The position numbers and the translations under genes are program-made. Shown here piece by piece: positions 7,856 to 17,098 of a stretch of 64,000 bases of DNA. The notes below the pieces were generated by a model that had not been told where the DNA came from, searched no databases, and was given only the letters and a program-made list of their open reading frames with translations. Numbering within the stretch: position 1 is the stretch's first letter; each line of letters begins with the position of its first letter. The stretch is from Austwickia chelonae (GTDB taxonomy: Bacteria; Actinomycetota; Actinomycetes; Actinomycetales; Dermatophilaceae): assembly GCF_003391095.1 (NCBI RefSeq), contig NZ_CP031447.1:3100001-3164000 (forward strand), given 5' to 3'.

Positions 7856-10800
7856 ATGTCAGCGCTGCAAGCCACGGCGATCATTCTCTGTCTCGTCGTT
7901 CCCACCATCGGGTGGATACTTCTGTTCCGACAGGCCTGGCGATTCAGCAAGGTCTTTCGCATGGGGACGGCAGACCCCCTCCGCACCGACCGGCCCGCAT
8001 ATCGCACATGGACAGTGGCCAAAGAATTCTTCGGCCACACCAGAATGTCCCGTCTCCCGGTCGTCTCCATCGCGCACTGGTTCACCGCGCTGAGCTTCTT
8101 CCTGCTCTTCTCCACACTCGTCAACGCCTTCTTCCAGCTCATCTGGCCAGAATTCAGGCTGCCGATCGTGGGCCACTTCCCACCCTTCGAATGGCTCATC
8201 GAGTTGTTCAGCTGGGGCGGCCTCATCGGCATTGTCACCCTTAGCGTCATCCGACAGAAGAACCACCCCCGTCGCTATCAGGACAGCCGTGGACGACGCA
8301 GCCGGTTCTTCGGATCTTCCTGGTGGCAGGCCTACTACGTCGAAGCGACCATCCTCGGCGTCACGATCTGCATCCTGCTGCTGCGCACCCTCGAAGCCCG
8401 CATGGTGCAGCTCACCCACCCCGAAGAATCACTCGTCCTGCATTTCCCTCTCACCGGTTGGATGGCCGGCATATGGGGCCATCTACCACTCCCGATGGTG
8501 TACGAAGCCGTCTACATCTTCGCGATGTTGAAGATCCTGATCTCCTTCGCCTGGATGATCACCATCTCGCTGCAACCCACCATGGGCGTCGCCTGGCACC
8601 GATTCCTTGCTTTCTTCAACATCTGGTTCAAACGTGAAGCCAGTGGACGCACGGCGCTAGGTGATGTCCGCCCCATGCTTACCCCCGCCGGAAAACCGAT
8701 GACCCTTGAGGACATCGAAGCGATGGGCGACGAAGAATCAGACCAGTCCGAAGGCGAGGGCCATGAGCCCCGCCTCGGCGTCGGAAAAGCAGAAGACTTC
8801 TCCTGGAAATCCCTGATGGATTTCACGACGTGCACCGAATGCGGCCGCTGCCAAAGCCAATGTCCCGCCTGGAACACCGAGAAGCCGCTCTCCCCCAAGC
8901 TGCTCGTCATGACCCTGCGCGACCACGCCCATGCGAAAGCCCCCTGGGTCATGGCCACCGAGGACGAACGCCGCGAACAGCCAAAACACCTCAAACGACT
9001 CGCCGAGATCCCCCTCGTCGGCACCACCGGATACGAAGCCGACCACCCCGCAGGGGCCTATGACGCACTGGGCCCCGACGCCATCATCGACAACGACGTC
9101 CTCTGGTCCTGCACCAGCTGCGGCGCCTGCGTGGAACAGTGCCCCGTCGACATCGAACACGTCGACTCCATCGTCGACATGCGTCGCCACCAAGTGCTGA
9201 TCGAATCCGCCTTCCCCGGCGAGCTCAGCGGCCTGTTCAAAAACATGGAAGGCAAAGGCAACCCCTGGGGGATGTCGCCCACGGCCCGCCTCGACTGGGC
9301 GAAGGGGCTCCCCTTCGACGTCCCGATCATCGGCCAGGACGTCGAAGACCTCACCGAGGTCGACTACCTCTTCTGGGTCGGCTGCGCCGGCGCCTACGAA
9401 GACCGCGCCAAGAAGACCACCCGCGCCGTCGCCGAACTCCTCCACACCGCAGGCATCCGCTTCGCCGTTCTCGGCAACGGCGAGAGCTGCACCGGCGACT
9501 CCGCCCGCCGCGCCGGCAACGAGATCCTCTTCCAGATGCTCGCCGCGCAGAACATCGACGTGCTCGATGAGGCCAAGGCCACCCGGATCGTCGTCACCTG
9601 CGCGCACTGCTTCAACACGCTGCGCAACGAATACCCTTCCCTCGGCGGCGACTACGAAGTGATCCACCACACCCAACTGCTGAACCGGCTCGTCCGCGAC
9701 AAAAAACTCGTCCCGGTCGCCCGCCCCGGCGCCGCGAACACCTCCGACGTCGCCTCCACCGGACGCAGCGTCACCTATCACGACCCCTGCTACCTGGGAC
9801 GCCACAACCACGTCTACGCCCCACCCCGCGAGCTGCTCGGCGCGCTCCCCGGCGTCGACTACAAAGAGATGGCCCGCTCCAAGGAGAAATCCTTCTGCTG
9901 CGGGGCAGGCGGCGCACGCATGTGGATGGAAGAACAGCTCGGCTCACGCATCAACGAGAACCGCACGGCCGAAGCTGTGGCCACCGGCGCCGAACGGATC
10001 GCCATCGGTTGTCCTTTCTGCCGGGTCATGTTGTCCGACGGGCTGAACAGCCAGAAAGAATCCGGAGCTGCTGCGGACGAGGTCGAGGTCGTCGACATCG
10101 CTCAGATGCTGCTCGCCGCAGTGCGGACACCCGCCCCGGCCACGCCGGAAACCTCCTCGACCACGAAGAGCCCGGACGAGGACACCGCTGTCTCCCCCGG
10201 TCCCCGCACCGCGGTGGAACATACCGAGGAAGAAGCCGCTCAAGCTCCGGTCGGAGACGCCCCGGACACCGTCGACCGCCCGGCGGCGAGTGCTCCCAAG
10301 GGGAAGATGTCGGCCGCCGAAGCCCTCGCCCTGATGGGCGGCGGCGTGGCAGCTCAACCTGCCGCCAAGCAGGACAAGCCTGTCGAGGAAGCCAAGCCCG
10401 TCGAACAGGCCAAGCCGACGGAGAAGCCCGCCCCCACCGGTGCCACGGCTCCGCCGCCGGAAAAGCCTGCGTCCATGCCCAAGGGGAAGATGTCAGCGGC
10501 TGAAGCCCTCGCCCTGATGGGCGGCGGCACGGCGGCTGAAACGGAGTCGGCCTCCGCACCTACACCTGCACCCGCACCTGCACCTGCACCTGCACCTGCA
10601 CCTGCGGAGGCTCCTTCGCTACCGCCCGCAGCCGCACCACCGGTTTCGTCAGAGACGTGGGCTGTGCTCCGGGAGAAGCTCGGCGACCGGCGCAGCATGC
10701 CCGCTTCCGAAGCGCTCAGCCTGCTCGGTCGCGCCCCTGCTGCGGCACCGGCCACACCTTCGGAGGCTGCGGGCGACGTGAAGCCGGAAACCCCGGAACC

Positions 10801-10936
10801 GAAAACCCCGACACCGCCTGCCACCGAGCCGGTACCGGCTGCGGACAGCGCCGCTTGGCGCAAAGTACAGGAGAGGCTCGGCGACCGGCGCAGTATGCCC
10901 GCTTCCGAAGCGCTCGCCGTCCTACGCGGAGAGTGA
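7856..10936 (+). CDS. Heterodisulfide-reductase-like Fe-S membrane oxidoreductase (Rv0338c-like)
   Basis: This 1026-residue protein joins four parts. Residues about 1-260 hold several membrane helices resembling the cytochrome b-like HdrE/NarI type. Next are two CxxCxxC...CP [4Fe-4S] ferredoxin motifs (CTECGRCQSQCP near 327 and CTSCGACVEQCP near 420). Two cysteine-rich CCG domains follow, as in HdrB/HdrD and GlpC, including the SFCCGAGGARMW motif near 682. The last 250 residues are Pro/Ala-rich. The layout matches mycobacterial Rv0338c, an essential membrane Fe-S reductase whose partner is unknown. The tail carries four copies of one short motif (Met at 818, 879, 948 and 1014) separated by disordered linkers. 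It appears monocistronic, with a terminator directly after it. Confidence 0.85.
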   Translation: MSALQATAIILCLVVPTIGWILLFRQAWRFSKVFRMGTADPLRTDRPAYRTWTVAKEFFGHTRMSRLPVVSIAHWFTALSFFLLFSTLVNAFFQLIWPEFRLPIVGHFPPFEWLIELFSWGGLIGIVTLSVIRQKNHPRRYQDSRGRRSRFFGSSWWQAYYVEATILGVTICILLLRTLEARMVQLTHPEESLVLHFPLTGWMAGIWGHLPLPMVYEAVYIFAMLKILISFAWMITISLQPTMGVAWHRFLAFFNIWFKREASGRTALGDVRPMLTPAGKPMTLEDIEAMGDEESDQSEGEGHEPRLGVGKAEDFSWKSLMDFTTCTECGRCQSQCPAWNTEKPLSPKLLVMTLRDHAHAKAPWVMATEDERREQPKHLKRLAEIPLVGTTGYEADHPAGAYDALGPDAIIDNDVLWSCTSCGACVEQCPVDIEHVDSIVDMRRHQVLIESAFPGELSGLFKNMEGKGNPWGMSPTARLDWAKGLPFDVPIIGQDVEDLTEVDYLFWVGCAGAYEDRAKKTTRAVAELLHTAGIRFAVLGNGESCTGDSARRAGNEILFQMLAAQNIDVLDEAKATRIVVTCAHCFNTLRNEYPSLGGDYEVIHHTQLLNRLVRDKKLVPVARPGAANTSDVASTGRSVTYHDPCYLGRHNHVYAPPRELLGALPGVDYKEMARSKEKSFCCGAGGARMWMEEQLGSRINENRTAEAVATGAERIAIGCPFCRVMLSDGLNSQKESGAAADEVEVVDIAQMLLAAVRTPAPATPETSSTTKSPDEDTAVSPGPRTAVEHTEEEAAQAPVGDAPDTVDRPAASAPKGKMSAAEALALMGGGVAAQPAAKQDKPVEEAKPVEQAKPTEKPAPTGATAPPPEKPASMPKGKMSAAEALALMGGGTAAETESASAPTPAPAPAPAPAPAPAEAPSLPPAAAPPVSSETWAVLREKLGDRRSMPASEALSLLGRAPAAAPATPSEAAGDVKPETPEPKTPTPPATEPVPAADSAAWRKVQERLGDRRSMPASEALAVLRGE
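10557..10605 (+). repeat. Hexanucleotide repeat inside the Fe-S oxidoreductase gene
   Basis: About eight near-perfect copies of the six-base unit CACCTG encode a Pro-Ala run in the disordered tail. Unit number may vary by replication slippage, and changes would stay in frame. Confidence 0.85.
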
Positions 10937-10941
10937 CCCGC

Positions 10942-10984
10942 GCCTCGGAGCTGCCCGGTGATCGCTGCCGGTCAGCTCCGAGGC
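10942..10984. terminator. Bidirectional terminator
   Basis: A 12-bp perfect stem (10942-10953 with 10973-10984) encloses a 19-base loop that can form an inner CCGG hairpin. It lies between the stops of the converging Fe-S oxidoreductase and ABC exporter genes. Confidence 0.75.
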
Positions 10985-10986
10985 TT

Positions 10987-13008
10987 CTACGCCGGCGGAG
11001 CTGTTCCGGCCTGCGGTGTCCCCTCTTCGGTGATCGCTGCCGCGAACTGGCTGCGGTACAGCCGCGTATAGGCGCCTTCGGCAGCGAGCAAAGACTGGTG
11101 GTCTCCCTGCTCCACGATCGCGCCGTCCTCCATGACCAGAATCAGATCAGCATCCCGAATGGTCGAAAGACGGTGCGCGATAACAAAACTGGTCCTCTCT
11201 GCCCGTAAGGCCGTCATGGCCTGCTGTAAAAGCAGCTCCGTACGGGTATCGACCGAACTGGTCGCCTCGTCGAGAATCAGCAAGCTCGGCCCCGAGAGAA
11301 AAGCCCGGGCGATGGTGATGAGCTGTTTCTCGCCCGCGCTGATATTCGCCCCTTCGTCGTCGAGGACCGTGTCATAGCCCTCGGGCAGATGCGCCACGAA
11401 ACGATCCACGTAGGTGGCTTCCGCTGCGGCGTAGATCTGCTCGTCGGTCGCCCCAGGGCGCCCGTAGGCGATGTTCTCCCGGATCGTGCCCTGGAACAGC
11501 CAGGTGTCCTGCAACACCATGCCGATACGTTCCCGCAGCTCCCGTCGTGGCATCGCCGCGATATCCGTACCGTCCAAGGTGATCCGACCGCTGTCCAACT
11601 CGTAGAAACGCATGATCAGGTTGACCAGGGTCGTCTTCCCGGCACCGGTCGGCCCGACGATGGCGACGGTCTGACCGGGATCCACCGTCAAGGACAGGTC
11701 ATGGATCAGCGGAGTACCGGCCCGGTAGGAGAACGAGACCTCCTCGAAGACGATCCGGCCCCGCGTCGCACTTCCCTGTACCGCCGACGACACCTCCGGG
11801 ACCTGCTCCGGAGCGTCGAGCAGCTCGAAGACCCGCTCAGCCGAAGCGACACCGCTCTGCAACAGATTGGCCATCGAAGCCACCTGAGTGAGCGGTTGGG
11901 TGAACTGGCGGCTGTACTGGATGAAGGCCTGGACATCGCCCAGACTCAACTGCCCACCGGCAACCCGCAACCCGCCGACCACCGCGACCAACACGAAGGA
12001 CAGGTTCCCCACCAGAAACATCACCGGCATCATCAGACCACTGATGAACTGGGCCCCGAATGCGGCATCGTGCAAACGGTCGTTGGTCTCCTGCATCCGG
12101 GCCACCACCTCGCGGCGACGCCCGAAAACGGTCACCAACTCATGTCCGGTGAAGGCTTCCTCGATCGTCCCGTTCAGATGCCCCGTCTCGGCCCACTGCG
12201 CGATGAACTGCTTCTGACTGCGTTTCCCGATCACCATTGTGACCAGCACCGAGATCGGAATCGACACCACCGCGATCAAGGTCAACAGCGGAGAGACATA
12301 GAGCATCATCACCACGATGCCCAGCACGGTGACCAGCGAATTCAACAGCTGCCCGAAGGACTGTTGCAGGCTCGTCCCCAGATTGTCGATGTCATTCGTA
12401 ACCCGGGACAGCAGCTCCCCACGAGGCTGGGCATCGAAATAGCTCAACGGCAGCGCGTGCAACTTGTCCTCGACATCACCGCGCAGCCGGCGCATCGTCA
12501 CCATGGAGACCTGGTTGACGAGCAGCCCGGACACCCACATCAGCAGCGCCGACACGGCGTACAACGCCAGGACCACCGACAGGACACCGCCGACCGCGCC
12601 GAAGTCGATCCCCTGACCGGGCACGAGGTCCATCGCCGTCACCATGTCGGCGAACGTGCCCTGGCCGTCGGCCCGCAACCGGGCCACCACCTGCTCCTTG
12701 GTCACCCCCGACGGCATCTGACGCCCGACGACACCGGCGAAGATCAGATCGGTGGCCCGGCCCAACACCTTCGGACCCAGCACCGACAAGGCCACCCCCG
12801 CGACGGTCAACCCGACCGCGAGCAACACCTGCGCGCGCATCGGCTGCAGCAGGCCGAGCAGCCGTATTCCTGAACGACGGAAATCCAAGGACTTCTGCGC
12901 GGGGGCCCCGCCCATCACTCCATGTCCTCGCTGCGGCCGCTCCGTGGCGGCCATCCTCGCCCCGGTGGGATTCCGCTGTGTGCCTGTGGGGGGCCGGTCT
13001 GCGTTCAC
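10987..13008 (-). CDS. ABC exporter half, consensus ATPase site
   Basis: The 673-residue protein is a fused membrane-ATPase subunit of a type IV ABC exporter: six transmembrane helices (residues about 65-370) and a nucleotide-binding domain. Walker A is GPTGAGKTT, the signature is ISAGEKQ (a variant of LSGGQ) and Walker B is LLILDEATS with the catalytic Glu. It begins at a GTG overlapping the upstream gene's stop (GTGA at 13008-13005). The open frame continues to 13416, but that part lies wholly inside the upstream gene and has no transporter features. With that gene it should form a heterodimer. The substrate (drug, lipid or peptide) is not evident. Confidence 0.88.
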   Translation of the reverse strand: MNADRPPTGTQRNPTGARMAATERPQRGHGVMGGAPAQKSLDFRRSGIRLLGLLQPMRAQVLLAVGLTVAGVALSVLGPKVLGRATDLIFAGVVGRQMPSGVTKEQVVARLRADGQGTFADMVTAMDLVPGQGIDFGAVGGVLSVVLALYAVSALLMWVSGLLVNQVSMVTMRRLRGDVEDKLHALPLSYFDAQPRGELLSRVTNDIDNLGTSLQQSFGQLLNSLVTVLGIVVMMLYVSPLLTLIAVVSIPISVLVTMVIGKRSQKQFIAQWAETGHLNGTIEEAFTGHELVTVFGRRREVVARMQETNDRLHDAAFGAQFISGLMMPVMFLVGNLSFVLVAVVGGLRVAGGQLSLGDVQAFIQYSRQFTQPLTQVASMANLLQSGVASAERVFELLDAPEQVPEVSSAVQGSATRGRIVFEEVSFSYRAGTPLIHDLSLTVDPGQTVAIVGPTGAGKTTLVNLIMRFYELDSGRITLDGTDIAAMPRRELRERIGMVLQDTWLFQGTIRENIAYGRPGATDEQIYAAAEATYVDRFVAHLPEGYDTVLDDEGANISAGEKQLITIARAFLSGPSLLILDEATSSVDTRTELLLQQAMTALRAERTSFVIAHRLSTIRDADLILVMEDGAIVEQGDHQSLLAAEGAYTRLYRSQFAAAITEEGTPQAGTAPPA

Positions 13009-14738
13009 GCCGCATCCTCCGCGCTCAGCTGGGAGCGGACGATCTCCGCATAGGTCGGGCAGGAGTCGAGTAGGTCGTGGTGTCGTCCCAGTCCGACGAT
13101 CTGTCCGGCGTCGAGCACCACGATCTGGTCGGCGCCGATGATGGTCGAGACCCGTTGCGCGACGATGATCACCGTGGATCGGCGGGTCGTCGGGGTCAGC
13201 GCTGCTCGAAGCTTGGCGTCCGTGGTCAGGTCCAGGGCGGAGAAGCTGTCGTCGAAAAGGTAGATCCGTGGTCGGGCGACGAGTGCGCGCGCGATGCACA
13301 GCCGCTGCCGCTGGCCGCCGGAGACATTGGTGCCTCCTTGGGCTACGGCGGCGTCGAGCTCGCCGTCCAGCCGTCTGACGAAATCCTCGGCCTGGGCGAT
13401 CCGGAGTGCTTCCCACAGTTCGTCGTCCGTGGCGTCGGGGTTGCCGTAGCGCAGGTTGTCAGCCACTGTCCCGGAAAAGAGATACGGCCGCTGTGGAACG
13501 ACCGCGACCCGGCCCCACAGGTCGTCGGGGTCGAGTGCCCGCACGTCGACGCCGTCGACCCGCACCTGTCCACCGGTGACGTCGAACAGCCTGGGAAGCA
13601 GGTTGATCAGCGTGGTCTTCCCGGCGCCGGTGGAACCGACCACGGCCGTGGTAGTGCCCGGGCGAGCGGTGAACGTGATGCGGCGCAGCACCGGGGCGTC
13701 TGCCCCGGGGTAGGTGAACTCGACATCGTCCAGTTCGACGAGTCCTGCACATTCGGCGGGCCTGATCGGTTGTGCGGGTGCGACGACGCTCGTGGACGTG
13801 TCGAGTACCTCGCTGATCCGGTCGGCGGAGACCGATGCCCGAGGAACCATCGTGGCGACCATCGTCGCCATCATCACCGACATGAGGATCTGGACGAGGT
13901 AGGCCATGTAGGCGAACAAGGATCCGACCTGCATGTCACCGGTGTCGACCCGGTGCCCGCCGAACCAGATCACCGCAGTCGTCGACAGGTTGACGATCAC
14001 GAGGACGATGGGGAAGAGCAGGGCCATCAGTCGTCCCACGCCTGAGCCCGCAGCGGTGAGCTCGTCGTTGGCCTGGGCGAAGCGTTCCCGTTCGTGGTCC
14101 TCCCGGACGAAGGCCCGAACGACTCTGACCCCGGTGATCTGTTCACGCAGAACACGGTTCACAGTGTCGACGTGGTTCTGCATGGAACGGAACAGGGGGA
14201 TCATCCGCCGCACCACGAGCAGGATCGCCAGGGTGAGTGCCGGCACAGCGACGGCGACCAGCCAGGACAGGCCGGCGTCCTCCTGCAGGGCCATGACGAT
14301 GCCGCCGACCATCATGATCGGCGCGCCGACGAGGATGACGCATCCCATCACGACCAGCTGTTGCAGCTGTTGGACGTCATTGGTGGTTCGGGTGATCAGC
14401 GAGTGCGCGCCGAACCGTTCGACCTCCTGAGAGCTGAAGGACATCACCCGGGAGAAGATGAGGGCACGCAGGTCACGTCCCATTCCCATCGCGGCGTGCG
14501 CACCATTCCAGACCGCGCCGATCTGGCAGGCCACCTGGACGAGGCACGCGCCGAGCATGACGACGGCGACTCGCCAGATGTGGCCGGTGTCGCCTTTGGC
14601 CACGCCGTGGTCGATGATGTCGGCGTTGAGGCTGGGCAGGAAGAGCGAGGCGATGGTGCCGACGAGTTGCAGCACGACCACGGCGGCCAGGTATCCGCGG
14701 TAAGGGCGCAGAGATTTCGTGAGCACACTGGTGAGCAC
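13005..14738 (-). CDS. ABC exporter half, degenerate ATPase site
   Basis: The 577-residue protein has six N-terminal transmembrane helices followed by an ABC ATPase domain with Walker A GSTGAGKTT and signature VSGGQRQR. Walker B reads YLFDDSFSALD, so the catalytic Glu is replaced by Asp. This is the usual mark of the degenerate site in heterodimeric exporters such as TM287/288. The downstream gene has the intact site and overlaps it, so the pair should work as one pump with a single hydrolysing site. The closest well-known arrangement is mycobacterial Rv1272c/Rv1273c. The substrate is unknown. Confidence 0.88.
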   Translation of the reverse strand: MLTSVLTKSLRPYRGYLAAVVVLQLVGTIASLFLPSLNADIIDHGVAKGDTGHIWRVAVVMLGACLVQVACQIGAVWNGAHAAMGMGRDLRALIFSRVMSFSSQEVERFGAHSLITRTTNDVQQLQQLVVMGCVILVGAPIMMVGGIVMALQEDAGLSWLVAVAVPALTLAILLVVRRMIPLFRSMQNHVDTVNRVLREQITGVRVVRAFVREDHERERFAQANDELTAAGSGVGRLMALLFPIVLVIVNLSTTAVIWFGGHRVDTGDMQVGSLFAYMAYLVQILMSVMMATMVATMVPRASVSADRISEVLDTSTSVVAPAQPIRPAECAGLVELDDVEFTYPGADAPVLRRITFTARPGTTTAVVGSTGAGKTTLINLLPRLFDVTGGQVRVDGVDVRALDPDDLWGRVAVVPQRPYLFSGTVADNLRYGNPDATDDELWEALRIAQAEDFVRRLDGELDAAVAQGGTNVSGGQRQRLCIARALVARPRIYLFDDSFSALDLTTDAKLRAALTPTTRRSTVIIVAQRVSTIIGADQIVVLDAGQIVGLGRHHDLLDSCPTYAEIVRSQLSAEDAA

Positions 14739-14906
14739 AGAGGTCCTTCGTGTCGGCGGGGCCCGAGGGTTCTTCCCTTGAAGGTGAGAAAGCCGCTGTA
14801 TCGGGATTCGATGGCGGATCGGTCGGTATGAGCATCAGGTCCGTTTCATTCTCCGGGTAGGGGGCCTTTTCCGCCTCCGGGACGGCCGGGACGGCACACT
14901 GAGGCC
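14739..14906. other. Promoter region of the ABC exporter operon
   Basis: This stretch separates the exporter operon start from the TSUP remnant on the opposite strand. Nothing coding is visible. The exporter promoter presumably lies here, but no clear boxes stand out. Confidence 0.3.
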
Positions 14907-15077
14907 GTGGCTGTCGATCTCCTCTCCGTTCACGGAGTCGTCCTGATGTGTGCTGCTGTCGTCGTCGGGATGTCGAAAACGAGCATTGGAGGGCTCATCG
15001 CGCTGGCGGTGGCACTTTTCGCGATTCCGTTGCCCGCGAAGGAGTCGACGGCAGCGCTGCCACTGCTGGTCGTCTGA
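14907..15077 (+). pseudogene. Truncated TSUP (TauE/SafE-type) transporter remnant
   Basis: From GTG at 14907 a frame of 56 codons gives a hydrophobic peptide with the N-terminal signature of the TSUP family of sulfite/organosulfonate exporters: VVGMSKTSIGGL, then LPAKESTAALPLL. Intact members have about 250 residues and several more helices. Here a TGA ends the frame inside the second helix. The following 300 bases in any frame show no recognisable continuation, so the remainder is probably deleted rather than shifted. A free-standing micropeptide is possible but less likely. Confidence 0.6.
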
Positions 15078-15372
15078 CCCGGTCACCGTCGGCCGTTGCG
15101 GACTCGGAAGGTCCAGGTCGGTCGCCTTCCGCGACGTATCAACTCGGACATATCGCGGCGAGCCTCAACGTAAAATCGGACAAATAATCCAAAAATGTTG
15201 CGGCACAAGTGTTTCAAATAAGCGTCGAGCGGCCGATGGGGGTGTGGCCGCCCGCATCTGCGGGTCTGTTCCGCACGGGCATGCTGCGGCGAAGCATCTC
15301 GACAGCTCCGACGAACCCACCGAGCAGATCGCCGTCATACGAAGCGCCTGGACGAGTGAGGAGTTCCAGACC
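15078..15372. other. Non-coding leader before the SnoaL-like gene
   Basis: This stretch holds no supported gene. A local AT-rich patch around 15165-15225 could carry the promoter of the next gene, leaving an untranslated leader of roughly 150-200 bases. A rightward frame runs through it without a start or family resemblance. Confidence 0.35.
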
Positions 15373-16038
15373 ATGGACCAGGACAAACAGCCGAAGCAAC
15401 AGAGCGTGGACATCGACAGCGATCCCAGCGAAGAACACGTTGAGGACCAAGCCGACTACGCAGTCGACCGCTCTGGTGTCGCCGAAGCCGTACTCGAAGT
15501 GCTCCCCACCCAGGACGAAGCTTCCCGGGTCGCCGCCGAGAGCAGTGACGAGCCGGCCGCTCCGAGCATGGTCGTTTCTCCCCACGCGCTCGCCGCACAC
15601 GGATATCCGGCCCCCACCGAAGAAGAAATCGCTGCGCTCTTCGACCGGTGGAATGCTTCGCTGCAGGGAGGCGACATCGTCGAGGTCCTCGCCCTGTACA
15701 CCGCCGATGCCGCTGTGCTCGCCCCGTCATCCACCGAGATCTGCCGGGACACCCCTTCCAAACAGGCCTTCTTCGACGAATTTCTCACCGACCGGCCCTG
15801 GTCCTCGGTCATCGACCGGCAGATCTACCGCGGTTACGGCAGTGCTGTCGACACCGGCACCTGCACCTTCCACTTCGCCACGACCGGCCATCGGGTCACT
15901 GCCCGGTACACGATGAGCTACGTGTGGAACGGCCGGAGCTGGCTGATCACCTCGCACCATTTGTCGGCGGCCTACGAGGAGAAGGCCGACAAGGTCGAGA
16001 AAACCGAGAAGTCCGAGCAGGCCGCCGACGAACAGTGA
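15373..16038 (+). CDS. SnoaL-like / CaMKII-association-domain protein
   Basis: The product has 221 residues. The first 85 or so are acidic and probably disordered. Residues about 90-205 match the cone-shaped NTF2/SnoaL fold of the CaMKII association-domain type (FDRWNASLQGGDIVEV, then LYTADAAVLAPSS, and a C-terminal YVWNGRSWLITSHHLS strand). The last 20 residues are Lys/Glu-rich. Bacterial members are small soluble ligand-binding or enzyme-like proteins of unknown role. The ATG at 15373 has a GAGGAG element upstream; the open frame extends further left but without plausible protein. Confidence 0.7.
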   Translation: MDQDKQPKQQSVDIDSDPSEEHVEDQADYAVDRSGVAEAVLEVLPTQDEASRVAAESSDEPAAPSMVVSPHALAAHGYPAPTEEEIAALFDRWNASLQGGDIVEVLALYTADAAVLAPSSTEICRDTPSKQAFFDEFLTDRPWSSVIDRQIYRGYGSAVDTGTCTFHFATTGHRVTARYTMSYVWNGRSWLITSHHLSAAYEEKADKVEKTEKSEQAADEQ

Positions 16039-16093
16039 GCGTCCGGCCCGGTCCCGATGCCCTCCACATCGCGGCCGGGCCGGACGCGGCTCA

Positions 16094-17026
16094 TCAGGCC
16101 AGCCCCTGGCGAGCCAGCCAGTCCTGAGCGACCTTGGTCGCATCCTCCTTGTCGACATCGACCTTGGTGACCAGGGAACGCACTTCGTCCGTGGTCAATA
16201 TGGCGGACACCCCGTCGAGGGCCTTCTGCACCTGGGGGGTCGCCACGGATTTCGTGACCAGCGGGACGATGTGCTGGGTACCGAAGAGTCGTTTGTCGTC
16301 CTGGAGGACGACGAATCCGTGCTGGGTGATGGACGGATCCGTGGTGAAGATATTTGCGGCCTGGATCTGACCGTTCTTCAACGCCTGCACCGCTGCCTGC
16401 CCCGCCAGAGGAGTACGTACCTGTTTGAACTGGATGCCGTAGACCTTCTCCAGGCCGGGAACCCCCTGGCTGCGTGACTTGAACTCGTCGGGCGCGCCGA
16501 GAACGAACTCACCGGCCTTGCCCGCCAGGTCGCTCATCGTCACCAGCCGGTGCTGCTCCGCGGTCTCCTTCGTGACGGTGATCGAGTCCTTGTCCTCCGC
16601 TGCCGATCGAGCCAACACGGTCAGTTCCTTCGGCAGCAGACCCTTCAAAGCCTCGTAGGCCTTGTCGGGGTCGTTCTCCGCGAAGTCCTTCTTGTAGAAG
16701 AGCGCGAGAGCGCCCGTGTACTCGGGCATCACCTGGATCGAGCCGTCCTGCAGGCCTTTCATGTAGGCCTCACGTGACCCGATGCGTGGTTTCGTCGCCG
16801 CGTTGACCCCCTTCGCCTTCAACGCCCCGGCATAGATCTCGGCGAGGAGGACGCTCTCGCTGAAGTCCGCCGAACCGACCAGGACCTGGCCTGGCGCTGC
16901 GGAGCCGCCGGCCCCGCCTGGGGTCGAGGTCGCCAAGGGGTCGTGCGATCCCCCGCCGCAGGCGGTGAGCCCCAGCACGGCGACGGTGGCCGCAGCGACC
17001 AGTCCGGAAAAACGGGTGATCTTCAT
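16094..17026 (-). CDS. Glycine betaine/choline ABC importer, substrate-binding lipoprotein
   Basis: This 310-residue OpuAC/ProX-type binding protein delivers a quaternary amine osmolyte to the permeases encoded just upstream. It has a lipoprotein signal peptide with lipobox LTAC near residue 23, a Gly/Ser/Pro linker, and the type II binding fold with the family segments SADFSESVLLAEIYAGAL and MPEYTGALALFY. The start ATG has AGGAG upstream. It is the last gene of a four-gene operon (ATPase, permease, permease, binding protein). The exact osmolyte cannot be told by eye. Confidence 0.9.
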   Translation of the reverse strand: MKITRFSGLVAAATVAVLGLTACGGGSHDPLATSTPGGAGGSAAPGQVLVGSADFSESVLLAEIYAGALKAKGVNAATKPRIGSREAYMKGLQDGSIQVMPEYTGALALFYKKDFAENDPDKAYEALKGLLPKELTVLARSAAEDKDSITVTKETAEQHRLVTMSDLAGKAGEFVLGAPDEFKSRSQGVPGLEKVYGIQFKQVRTPLAGQAAVQALKNGQIQAANIFTTDPSITQHGFVVLQDDKRLFGTQHIVPLVTKSVATPQVQKALDGVSAILTTDEVRSLVTKVDVDKEDATKVAQDWLARQGLA

Positions 17027-17098
17027 CGCGTTCTCGCTCCTGTCTAAGGGTCTGCGAAGACATACCCCGAAGGTCGTATGGACATGCGGCCGATCAGC

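Noticed and set aside
13009-13416. N-terminal extension of the second ABC exporter gene
   Set aside because: It lies inside the upstream exporter gene, reads as Arg/Pro-rich nonsense, and the GTGA overlap gives a natural start at 13008.
14950-15372. Upstream extension of the SnoaL-like gene
   Set aside because: The residues encoded are Arg/Ser/Cys-rich without pattern and overlap the TSUP remnant in another frame; a ribosome binding site precedes the ATG at 15373.
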